Origin: Hirundichthys speculiger
Taxonomy: Eukaryota > Chordata > Actinopteri > Beloniformes > Exocoetidae
Length of the DNA: 64,000 nt
Reading direction: 5' to 3'
NCBI GenBank assembly: GCA_018398805.1
Contig: JAGFBZ010001584.1
Span: 558,001 to 622,000 of the forward strand
Part shown: in pieces, positions 49,304 through 60,300 of the stretch
How positions within the stretch are numbered: position 1 is the first letter of the stretch
How the letters are laid out: each line of letters starts with the position of its first letter
Program-made: the position numbers and the translations under genes
The notes under the pieces: generated by a model
What the model was told of the DNA's origin: nothing
Databases searched by the model: none
What the model saw: the letters and a program-made list of their open reading frames with translations, nothing else

Positions 49304-50871
49304 CCCTGTTATTAAAAGTACTGTCAGGTCTAAAGTGATCTGATTTCTTTAACATGACAGTAGATACTGCTCATTTAAGTCTTGTTAATAACTCCATCCT
49401 TCGTCTAATCACTTCATCAGATGGCTGTCCTGGAAATCCAGAGTAATGGAGATTCATCTTACGTGTCCCAAGAAGCCATAAACAGTGCCATTCAGTCTTT
49501 AGAGGACCCATTGCAACGGGTGAGAGAAGAACAGGCAGACATGTCAAGTCAGGGGGCTTTTTGGAGAAAATCTCTAAATATTAACTTTTTCTGTTTTTCC
49601 CCACCCACATTTTCTCAGGAATTCATCCAGAAGTGTCTGGAGGTCGACCCCAGCAAGAGACCCACAGCCAGGGAGTTGTTGTTTCATCAGGCCTTGTTTG
49701 AGGTGCCCTTACTCAAGCTTCTGGCTGCACACTGCATCGTCAGCCACCAGCGTGAGTTAATCCACACACACACTTAAAATGTGTCACCTGTCTAGGTGTT
49801 GGTCGTTAATGTCATCAGTTTAAAACTTGCATTCCTTGATTTTTTTTTTTTTAATTCTTTGTTACCGAAGAATTCATTGTTGGCAGCACTGACTGGATGC
49901 TTTAGCTCGGCTTTAAATCTCCCTGCAGTAAATCTGCAAGCCTCTTACAGTAATTTAACTTGTTAAAGGTTGCTCAGTAATTAAGCTTGTAACACATGTC
50001 AGATCTAAATGGACAGCTAATGAGTTGCTTCTGGGCAGTATATGCGGAAACTATGTCTGTATTCTCACAATAGAAATACTGTACATGATATATATGATGG
50101 AGTGTTACATCAATACTTTCCTTTCTCATTTCTGATGAAGATGGGTCACCTGTGACATCATTGTACAGTTTAAGTTCACAAGATTCGGCACTAATCAGAA
50201 GATTTATATAAGTGTTAGATTTGAATTAACAGAAATTGTAGTCAAATGTGTTGAAATTAAAAAGTAACAATCGTTGATCAAGTCTTAATCTGATTTTTTT
50301 GTTTTTTTAATCTGTAGACATGATTCCAGAAAATGCTCTAGAGGAGATGACAAAGAACATGGACCCCAACCTGGTAATTGTTGAGGCCAAGGAGGGAGTT
50401 CAGATGAAGTAAGCCTGAATGTTCATTCAACTTTTTAAAATACTAGGTCCCATCTTTATGATCATTTTATTATAATTACAATAAATATTGTTGATTGTGG
50501 CACAGCTTACGACTTTTCTTTTGCACCAGGCTCTCCCAGTTCCCTGCCCTTGAGTTGGACAAATTTTTGGAAGATGTGAGGTAAGAAAAGATTTTTGTTA
50601 TACAGTATACCCATGCCCATTCACGTGTTACACCGCTCGGGTCCTGCATACTCGCGGATTTTGCTCTCAAAATGTTTTTTTCATAATGTATTTGAATTTG
50701 TGGTAGCCCCGGCAATTTCGTGAATTTCTTAGCAGAAAAACTCTCATATTCACCCTAACTGGTAAATAATTAAAAAAAAACAATGTTAGTTAATATAAAA
50801 TTAAAAAAATAGAGATGATACAGTATGTAACTTCTTTAATTACCTTGGGAGGGCTGGACAAAAACCTTAAC

Positions 50872-50921
<50 letters not shown>

Positions 50922-53457
50922 GGTCAGTACAGTACAGTACAAAACTGTATCAATAATTTGCAGATTTTTGGGAATTCGCGGGTGGAGGAAGGAACATAAC
51001 CCCCGTGAATAATAAGGGTGTACTGTAGTTGGAAACTTCTTTTTTTTTTCTCCCCAATTTAGCTGATTTGAAGTTTCTGGCTTGATTGAGGTGGGAAGGA
51101 TAACATTAAAGTTGCTTCTACTGATTTAGCCCAGAAATGGAAAACTGAGGTTGCTTTGTAGCTGAATATTTAGGTCTTTATGCATAAATATGTATGTATG
51201 TTCATTCCAACCTGTTCTGGGTACATTAAATCAAAAAGTTGCCATACTCTAAACAAATGAAGTTGTACAAGCACCAGGCTGATGTTTTGCTACTTTCATT
51301 TTTCTGAATGAACAGGAATGGGATCTATCCTCTGACTGCGTTTGGGTTGCCCTGTCCACAGCAACCTCAGCAGGAGGCTGTGAAATCACCCATCATTCCC
51401 CCCTCAGTCAAAACCCCGACTCCTGAACCTGCCGAGGTTGAAACTAGGAAGGTGAGACATCAGACACTCTTGTGTTTCGACACCAAAAGTCAGTATAAAA
51501 CTGGACCACAGATGACTCCATGTGTGACTTGAAGCTGCTAAAAGTGTATTTCTGTGGCAGTAGTACCCTCATTACAAATTGGCATGCCTCTCAGGCGTTG
51601 CACTCCCATCAGTGCTGATCTGAGGGAATAAATAGTAACGACTACTGACAAGTCCTTTACGCAGGATTGAAGGCCGATTAAGGACTTTCTGATTGCAATC
51701 AAGACAGGTGTTATAAGGTCTTAGTGGTGTGAAATGGGTTTGAATGAGCTCTGCGTTTTGATTTCATGTTGAGTTAAATTACGGCACCTTTTTGTGTTTG
51801 TTCTTATATTTACATAAAATGTTTGCGTTCAATTTGTTTTGCCAGTTGCATGTCTCAAAGTTTATATGACTGCAAAAATGAATCATGCAAATTCTTCTGC
51901 TAGATTTACAACTCTTCTGGTGGGGGAGTAATGAAGATTTAATTCAGTTCAATTAATTAATATTTTATGAATCCCCCCAGGGGAAATTGTATACTGCAGT
52001 AACTTTCATTATTTAACTTTCTTCAAAGAGTCATAATAGATGGTTGCAGCTGTGGGCAGGAAGGGTCTCAGGAATCAGGAAGATGCTACCAAAAGGAGAA
52101 TTTTGCCTTAATTTTGTGAAAGCACAGATGGTGTTTAATGTTGGCTGTGGCATCAGATTAAATTGTTCTCTGAAAAAATGAATATATTAAACAAAAATAA
52201 CGGTTCTCAAACCTTTCCTGCCATGTCCTGTTTTGGAGGAAGAAAGATTTCTAGCCCTGGTCAACCAGACTGAAACAAATGTACTGAGTGTAAGTTTTTA
52301 ACTTTAAGGGAAAAAATGGTATTAAAAACATTTTCCCTATTTTATCTCAGTAATTTTAAGCATCTTTTAAAAAAAAAAAAAAAAAAACTGTCACTGGATT
52401 ACTCCGCAGGCTCATTACTGTTACCATCAAGCCATGTTCCAGTGTTCAGCTTAGATCTGTACGTTGTTTCCAGAGGAAACAGCAGAAAAACTGACCTCAC
52501 AGAGGCAGAAAGTAGAGATGAGAACCAAAATACTCACATTTTTATCAGGTGGATTTATTTCTCTCTAATTACTATGGGAATACAGTTTGTTTTGTGTAAC
52601 CCAAGGATGAGTTCAATTTCAAAACAAAGTGCTGTCTGCAACTATTTCTGGCCAATAAAGGGAGGAAAGTGCCTCACAGTTTGAAAACCACTGCCCTCAT
52701 TTTCCTATTTCATGCTCAAAGATGAGATTCAGCCACTGTGTGATTATGAACAAATAAAGTAAAAATAAATTGTCTTTATTAGCAGATAATTTTAAAGCTA
52801 ATTATCAAGTAGAACAAGTCTGCTGGATAATGTAATATGTGTTAAGTAGTTCTTGTGTTACTTCCAGGTCCTTCAGATGCAGTGCAATATCGAGCCTGTT
52901 GACGAGGGGACCAAGCATCATGTAAGTCTCACTCCCGCCTGTCTCACTCTCCAAGTCCTACACTTGGTTGTGTTACCTTATATAAACATACTTTTTTTCT
53001 CCTTAAAGCTGACCTTGTTGTTGAAACTTGAGGATAAGTTGAACAGGCACTTGAGCTGTGATTTGTTACCAAGTAAGTATCTTGGTTTTCACCATCTCAT
53101 CACGCTCTTTTAATGATTACTGCTTCCTTCACATTTCACAACCTGCGTGGTGTCAGATCTTTATTGGAGGGAGACTTGAGTGGCTCTTCTTGATTTCTTT
53201 CTTAGATGAGAACGTGCAGGAGCTGGCCGTGGAACTCGTTCAGCTGGGATTTATAAGTGAGGCAAGTGGTGTTAATTGATCGGGGCGACGGTTTGGGCTA
53301 TTGAGTTGTTGTAAAACCACTGACAAGGATTTTATTTCACATTATTGTCTCTACATTTCAGGGCGATCAGCCACGACTCGCGTCTGTTCTCGAAGAGGCC
53401 TTCTCGAAGTTTTACAGCCGAAACGGTTCTCTCAACCCGGTGACGGTTTCCTCGTAG
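43444..53457 (+). CDS. nrbp1: Nuclear receptor-binding protein 1 (pseudokinase)
   Basis: Coding exons: 43444-43674, 46140-46262, 47431-47532, 47624-47713, 47902-47942, 48493-48587, 48793-48876, 48955-49013, 49421-49519, 49619-49751, 50318-50408, 50530-50580, 51316-51451, 52868-52921, 53009-53072, 53206-53261, 53362-53457. Phases close to 534 aa (human 535). The N-terminus is acidic ([20 protein letters not shown]). The kinase-like domain (residues about 68-330) lacks catalysis residues: [11 protein letters not shown] replaces the HRD loop and IGSVAP stands where DFG should be. It is therefore a pseudokinase. NRBP1 is a cytoplasmic adaptor linked to ER-Golgi transport and to Elongin/Cullin substrate recruitment. 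The C-terminus ([35 protein letters not shown]) is conserved. The start MSEGESK matches the family. The intron after 53261 uses a GC donor. Confidence 0.96.
44227..44355 (-). repeat. GATG-tailed retroelement 3' end
   Basis: CATCCATCCGTTATCTATACC through GGGATCTGCTGGAGTCTATCC to CAGTCCATCGCAGTG is the reverse of the module at 1716-1853. It lies in the first nrbp1 coding-region intron. Confidence 0.65.
49268..49296. repeat. Poly-T tract
   Basis: A run of T, about 28 long, in an nrbp1 intron. No SINE body is recognisable next to it. Confidence 0.8.
50603..51025. mobile_element. Mariner/pogo-type MITE with internal (ATT)n
   Basis: Ends are CAGTATACCCATGCCCATTC on the left and AATAATAAGGGTGTACTG on the right, an imperfect inverted repeat flanked by TA (50601-50602 and 51026-51027). 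Subterminal matches (ACTCGCGGATTTT against GAATTCGCGGGTGG) support the pairing. At 423 bp it has no ORF. A (TAT)n microsatellite occupies 50875-50921. It lies in the nrbp1 intron 50581-51315. Confidence 0.75.
50875..50921. repeat. (ATT)n microsatellite
   Basis: About 15 uninterrupted ATT units inside the MITE at 50603-51025. Confidence 0.92.
53262..53263 (+). other. nrbp1: GC splice donor of nrbp1 (last intron)
   Basis: The exon ends GGATTTATAAGTGAG|GCAAGT and the last exon starts GGCGATCAG (GDQPRL). Phase 0 is required to reach the conserved C-terminus ending NPVTVSS. The overlapping GT (53257, GTGAGG) would put the last exon out of frame, so the GC donor is needed for the known protein. 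Confidence 0.85.
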
Positions 53458-56400
53458 CCGAGGACTCGCCAGGCCTTCTCTCAGCCCTCCTCGTCCTCTA
53501 CAACAGGACTAGCTTTTGCTTCGTGTCTGAGTTGCAGGAAAGCTTTGCGAGGACAGAGGAGGAAGCCTTGGTCTGACTGCAGATCCTGCAGCCTGTCCTT
53601 GTTTCTTCTGGTGGGAAAAGCTGCCACTAAGTGGTTGTCGCTTTCTATCTTTGTTTTTTCACCCCACCCAATACAGCCATCTGCTTCTCTTTTAAAAGAG
53701 GAAATCCTAGTTACAACTTAATGGAAAATATGAGTGTTTTCACTGTTTGGCTTATTTCTTTCAGTTCTGAAATAATAGCAGTAAGCTAAATAAAACAGAC
53801 AACAGAGATATTTTCCTTAAGTCAGTGTTAAAATTGTATTTTAAACATTTTTACCTAAAACTGTTTGATAGTTGTCTGTATGTTTGTTGTCTTGCATACT
53901 GAAGTGCGTGTATTATGGTCTCGTGAGGTAAAGTCTGGTTGTCTGGATCTTTAAATTTCCTCCTGAGCAGTGAGTGAGGCATCGTCTGACCTTGTATCAG
54001 TTCTGGAAGGCTCTGAAATGCATCAAATTGGTAAAACAAAACAAGTGTCGATTTTACTTTAAAACTCCATTAATTGTGCAACAAAGTCATAAATATTCAA
54101 CTGCAACACAATCCTATGTGCAAGTTGAAATATCAAAGGAAAGAAAAAAACAAAACGTTGTCTCTTCCTGAGTGTGTAATGTACTTCACTTCCAGCACCA
54201 AAGGCCGGTGTTTTTTTTTTTTGAATGTATCCTAAATCTTTTTTTTTTTTTTTTAATCATACTGTTATCCTCCATGAAACTGAGGGTTTTTTTTGACTGT
54301 GGTCCAACTGCGACAAGTAAAACGTTGCTGCACGCATCGTATGTCCTCGCTCACTGAAAAGTTGTGTTTAGGTTTGGCATCTTAAAGCAGATAGTTTGTG
54401 TCCATGTAGCGCTGCTTTGGCCTTTAAGCACTTCATAGATGATCGTGAATACGTTAATGCTAAGTGTCTAAACCGAAATGATACACGGAATAAACTTCCT
54501 TCTGGCATTGGTTCAGTCCTCCACTTTAGGATTTGATGTTATTTATCATGCAAATTTTTTGTCAGCTTTTGCTCGTCAATGTGTGGACTTTTAATTTTTT
54601 TTAATTTTATTTTGGCACTTTCGGTTTCTTCATGGCTGATGCTGTCTGTGCGACACTGTTCTCCCGCCTCCTTTTTAGTTACAGGTTCAGACCACTCTCA
54701 ACTGTTTGATGATCTTTCTGCTAGTTTGCACAACTGTACACTTCTGTATCCTGTTGGAATTGTCCTGTGGCCTCTGGCTTGTGCACACCAACAGGAGGAA
54801 CGTAGATGATTTGGAAATGGAGTCATTGAAAATGTCTCTTCTCTATGCTGTGACTACCTGCGAACAGGGTCTGTAGATACAAGTGTGGGACTGCCTGGCA
54901 TGCTTGGAACCATCATTTACACTGTATGCTGGACACTGTGCTCTGTTTCCATGATGCTTTTACCCTCTTTTTTTCCACTTCCTTAAATTAAAACAACAAC
55001 AAAAAAAAATCCTAGATATTTTTTCTTCATGTGTTTTGTGCAGCATCACAAGCCGGTCATCTTTCAAGGTCAGATATGGATCGTTTTGATTTTATGTTTC
55101 AGTGAATCTGGTAAAGTTTTAAGGAATTACACAAAAACAGCTTTTCTGTTTGCATAAAAAGTTTTATATTTAAAATCAGAAAAATTACATTGTAGAAGGC
55201 TGTTAAGAGAAATAATGTGTGCACAGACACAAATTAGACAAATTCATTAGTTTAAATAATTCATACAAAATCTCATGAATGTGATCTAAAATTTCAGAGG
55301 ATCACGGTTTGAATTGAGTATTTTGTTCAAAATGTTTTAGAAAGGATAGCCCTTGTACATGTATATCCATGTACATGAAGTCACAATGTGTGCTCAAACA
55401 ATAGTTGAATAAAACACATTTCATGCTGACAAACACGATGCCGTACAAAATTACAGCAGTAAAGTAGAAGTACAGCAAGACTAAAAAATAGCTTTCATAT
55501 AAAACACCATAGAAATGCACTAAATAAAAATAAAAAGCTACCAAAATGGCCACGTCCCATTCATGAGTGTTTTCAGCTGCATGGGTACTTTCAATTCTGT
55601 ACATCGTGAGAAAAGAAGAATGAAATAAAAACTACGAAACGGTACATAGCACTTCAATTCAAACACAGTACTCTTTCACATTAAATAGTGTTTTACTTCC
55701 CAGTTTGAAAGTAATATAGGCACAGTAATTAAATCCGTGAGCCATGTTTGGTCAAAACCAAATCCTTGTTATTCACAAATCCACCTTAACTCATGGCTGA
55801 AGTGGCAGCTGTCAATTCATTTCTTCACGTGGTATTTTTCCGTTAATCCACAAGCTGCCCGGCATCAAACTGTCCCTCAAAAGTGTTGCAGCTCCTTTCA
55901 CTGCACCTCATTTTCTCGGGTTACCACGACAACAAAACACCAACTAACTGATGTGAAGAGTCTCCCAGAAAGAAGCTGGTTTTACACAGAAATATTTCAA
56001 CGCCGAAGGGTCTCGTTCCAACACGATGAGCATCATAAAAATGTTTACTTGATGAAACCACAAACTTTAGTCTGAATTTCAGCATAATCCAAATAATTAT
56101 CTATTTACAAACAAGCAGACAAGTACATCTTGCTGCATTCTTGCCTTTAAAAAATTGACAGTTACATTTATCCTTCAATACAGAATATTATTTGGACTTA
56201 ACATTTGTAATTTATCCAATAAAACCCATTCCATATTCAAACATTACTTTAAATTCATTAAATTAATTAACTTCTTCTGGACTTCTGGATTTTCAGTAAT
56301 TTCTTTTTTTTAATCTTATCATCATACTGATGTGATGCAGTTTACAAATGAAAACAAGAAAATCTGCTCCTGTTTGAAATCCCAAATACTTAAAAATATG

Positions 56401-57364
56401 TAAGTTTACATCAGATTTCCACAGATCTAAACGCATTCATTAATTATGGCTGAATTCCATTAAGCTGCTTGAGTTTCATTGTCCTGAAATTGAACAGGCT
56501 GCCTCACTATGACAGCATACTGGGACACTTGACCAAGAGATGGATCTTAATGGTGACATCTTTGGATTTTTGTCTGTTTTAACACAACACATCTAAATGT
56601 TTGATATTAAGACATACCAATTACTCATTTAGATTAGATTAGATTAAATATGGAATTTTTTTTATCAATAATGTAGTGAATAATTCTAAAGTTGTTTAAA
56701 TAAAGTATTTAGTTAACCAAAATGTCACGCTCTTGCAAGTATAATTCTTGAAATTTCAAATATGTTGTCAGATGCTTTGTTTCATTTGCCTGGATTCTCA
56801 CTGTACATAGTGGTCATCACACATTTAACAGATGCACTTGGGAACTTTCTGGTTTCACCAAACGACAGATAACGTTTGCTCTCTAATAATGGTTGACCAT
56901 GTTTGTGTCTGAAATTTCTTTTTTCCACAGATGAGAAGAACATTTGGGTTTGACTTTCCCAAACATGAACTTCCTTCTTTGTCACTTGAGCAGAATCAAC
57001 CAGCTCATCAGACCTTCACGCCTCCAACCTCCAGGATGTGAACTGACAATGATGTGCTTCTGGCTGCTGTATCCTGACGGTGTGTTTAATGACCACGGTT
57101 ACTGGTTACAACTGTGCCAACAGTAGTTCTCTGCATATTAGATACCTCGCTTTAGAGTGAAACTCTTAGAGCTTTGATGCGGGAGAAAATTCGAAATACC
57201 CAAAACTATATCAAGTTAGCACCAACACTGCAGAAGGCATTTGACTTGTGGAGGCTCGCACCGTTTCCTCTCGTGACTGGAAGTAGGTGTCTTCACTGTC
57301 ATTTAGCTCTGTAATAAACCCTTGTGGGACTGATGAGGATCTCTCCAAACTCCAGGAAGTCCTT
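53458..57364. other. Convergent 3' UTRs of nrbp1 and maco1, no other gene
   Basis: No conserved coding frame is seen. The ORFs present are short and unlike known families. The left part should be nrbp1 3' UTR and the right part maco1 3' UTR. I could not place the maco1 poly(A) site; a TTTATT (AATAAA on minus) near 54,606 would imply overlap with the nrbp1 UTR. Confidence 0.5.
54489..54494 (+). terminator. nrbp1: nrbp1 poly(A) signal candidate
   Basis: AATAAA about 1.03 kb past the stop codon. Further AATAAA copies lie at about 55,520 and 55,620, so longer ends are possible. Confidence 0.4.
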
Positions 57365-60300
57365 TCATTTCTTCAGACACTGATACATCAGTGCTCGTGG
57401 ATTCACCAGGTAGCGCTCCGAGTTGAGTAACTTGGTGAGATACTGAGGCACCTGGGGCCGAGGAGCCACGTAGGACATGCCGGGGCTGACTGCCATCACC
57501 TCCGCAGTCTTCTGCTTCATCTCACGGATCTCCCTGTCCTGCTTCTTCACTTTATCTGCCAGACAGGTAAAGGGTGTATGAAGACAGGGACGCAGGATTT
57601 AGCAACCACCAAAAAACAAAATCCCTTTTCTCTCTAACCCCAAGTCACCATGGTGACTAAAAAAATTAAAAGTTCAGATCAGATCACCTTTTGTACAAAA
57701 ACTGGTATTTTTACAAATATTCTTTTAATTAGGGGGAAAAAAAACAACATTGCGCACATACGCTAATTTTATCTGACATTTTATATTTCCGATTCAAAAT
57801 ACAGTGTCTAGTTGAACGTCTGAGCAGAGTGTGCAGCAACATTGATGACCACACGGTGGTGCTGTTGGATCCAAATTTCCACAAAAACATGTCCACTTGG
57901 TCTAATTTTTTTTCCACAGTGGATGCCTGACATCATGCTATCTTTTAAAATTAAACCACAGGATTTTAAAGGAACAACAATGAGCTAGTGATTAGATTCT
58001 GTATTTCGGGAACAGGGCGAACCTTGAGCGATTTCCAGCTGTCTGCGGGCGTCTCCCAGTGCAGAAAACAGGTCCAGCTTGATGCGAGTCTCTGCACTCA
58101 GGTTGTACTCCAGATGCTGAGCTTTCTCCTGCATGGCTGACAGAGTGGACAGCAGCATGTCTGTCTCTTTCTCCACGCAGCGGTACTTTCCCAAAGCCTG
58201 AGACCAAAAAAATAAATAAAAAGGGGGGGATGTAATCAGTCTCGAACAAGCACCAAAACATAAAAGCTTCCTGCTGTGGCCACCTGAGGGAGTCGGTGCT
58301 TTGATTTCCCAAGTATATTTAAGTTTTCTTTTCAGTCAGTGCTTTAGTTTAGTTTAGCCTTCGTGAATGCAGTATTTGGTCGATTTGCTCGGGGAACCAA
58401 TGCACCAGAGAGAGAAGACGGTTTCCACACACTGATGATCGATCGGTCAGCCATTCAAAAATTAAATAAATAAATGAACATCAAATTAAATATTCTGAAA
58501 GAGAATTGTTTCAGTGTTAAAACTGATTTTGAACATTTTCTGGTATCTTTCCTAAAATAGTGCAATGTTTTTTATGAAAAACTTGACTTGCATTTCTGCA
58601 TGCATCATGGAAAGCACGTCACTAAGATGAGATCAAATACCACACAGTACAATAATATACACACCTGATGTCAGACAACAACCATACAATAACACTGATG
58701 ACGTAGTGCAATATGTTGACCGCAGGCCACAATAAACACAAAAATACTGAATGTCCCCAACGAGTGCAATTCAGTTTTAACTCAAACAAGGCACAAAAAA
58801 AGGAAAAGAAAAAGGTAGATCATGACCATGGCCAAACTCAAGACAATGAAGTACCACTTTGACTCACAGACACTTAAAACTCACAAGTTCATTCCCAAAG
58901 AGAGTAAAAATATACCTCAACATCTCTCTCTAGTTCTACCACACGACTCTCTTTCACTTGATACTCCAGCTGTAGTTGTTTGTACTCTGTCTCTAGATCT
59001 TTAACTCTTTTCCTTAACATTTGGCTTTCACAGTGTTCCTGCCTGATGTTGGAGATGGAGAAAATATCAGTTTGGAGTGATAACAGGACGCCTTCATTTG
59101 AAATGAAGGCCAGTTTACAAAGAAAGAAACAGGACATTCGTTAGTAGTTTTTTTAATATTGCAATTCTTTAAAAATGGTTATTTTTTTAAAAAAAAAAGG
59201 GCAAACAGACAGAAAAAAAAGGTAAAGTGGAGGATCCTTTATATGTTGTTTATCTGCTTCATATTTCACAGAGTCAGAGAGAGGGCTAATATGGCTTTCA
59301 AGCCTTTTTTTTAATGTATTACTTACAAAACTAAAGTGTAAGTGTAAAACTTATAGTCGAAGCTGGACATAAACTGCAGTTTGTGACTTTCCAGCACAAA
59401 AGATTACTGTTAGAGATTTCAGTGCAGGCTGTCTTGAGACCTACATTAGGCTACGTTCACACTGCACATTTTAATGCTCAATTTTGAGTCTCAGCCAAGA
59501 TGCAGTTTTTCATTGTGGGGTTGTTCACATCAGAATCTTGAATGTGATCTGTATCAGGTTCTGGTGTGAGCTGGCTACTGCTTTGAAGTGACCCATATGC
59601 GCAAAAAGACAAACATGCTGTACGTCGGGTGTACGTACATTTGATTTATCTTTGAAGTTTTTGTGCAGTGGGAGCTGACAAATTCATAATGAGAAGGAAA
59701 CTGAGGAAAAGGAGTGCAAGGAAAAAAAAAAAAGCTCCCACCAATGCCGAACTGTGACATCAGCCGCATAACTGTGACGTCAAATGTGACCTGACAGGTC
59801 TCACTGAAGTCGTATTGAAAAACATCAGATACAATTTAGGACCACGTATAAAAGTGACCCTTGGTCTGACGTGAAGAAAACCTGATTTCATACCATTTGA
59901 GCTGTTCAGACAGCCATAAAAAAGTCTGATATGGGCAAAAAAAAAAAGCAAACAGATTTGGGTGACTTTTGTGTGCAGTGTGAACGTAGCTTTAGTATGG
60001 GTCAGAAATTAAAGACGACCATCTGAAACTGCATCTGCTGCAAAATACCTTTGTTGGGAACTCATCACCGGGTAAATGGGCATCTGATCATACTCAGTAA
60101 GACATAAATGAAGCTACGGGGTTACTTTTAAGGCACAGATTTACTTTAGGAACATTACAGTTCTGGCAGGAGTGATTTACCTGTTTGTGAGACTCCGTGC
60201 TGTGTTTGCCGACTCCTCCAGCTTCTGAGCCTGAAGCTCAGCCAACTGTTTCTCAGCAGAGAGTCTGGCCTCTGCCTCTGCTCTGGTCTTTTTCTCCAGC

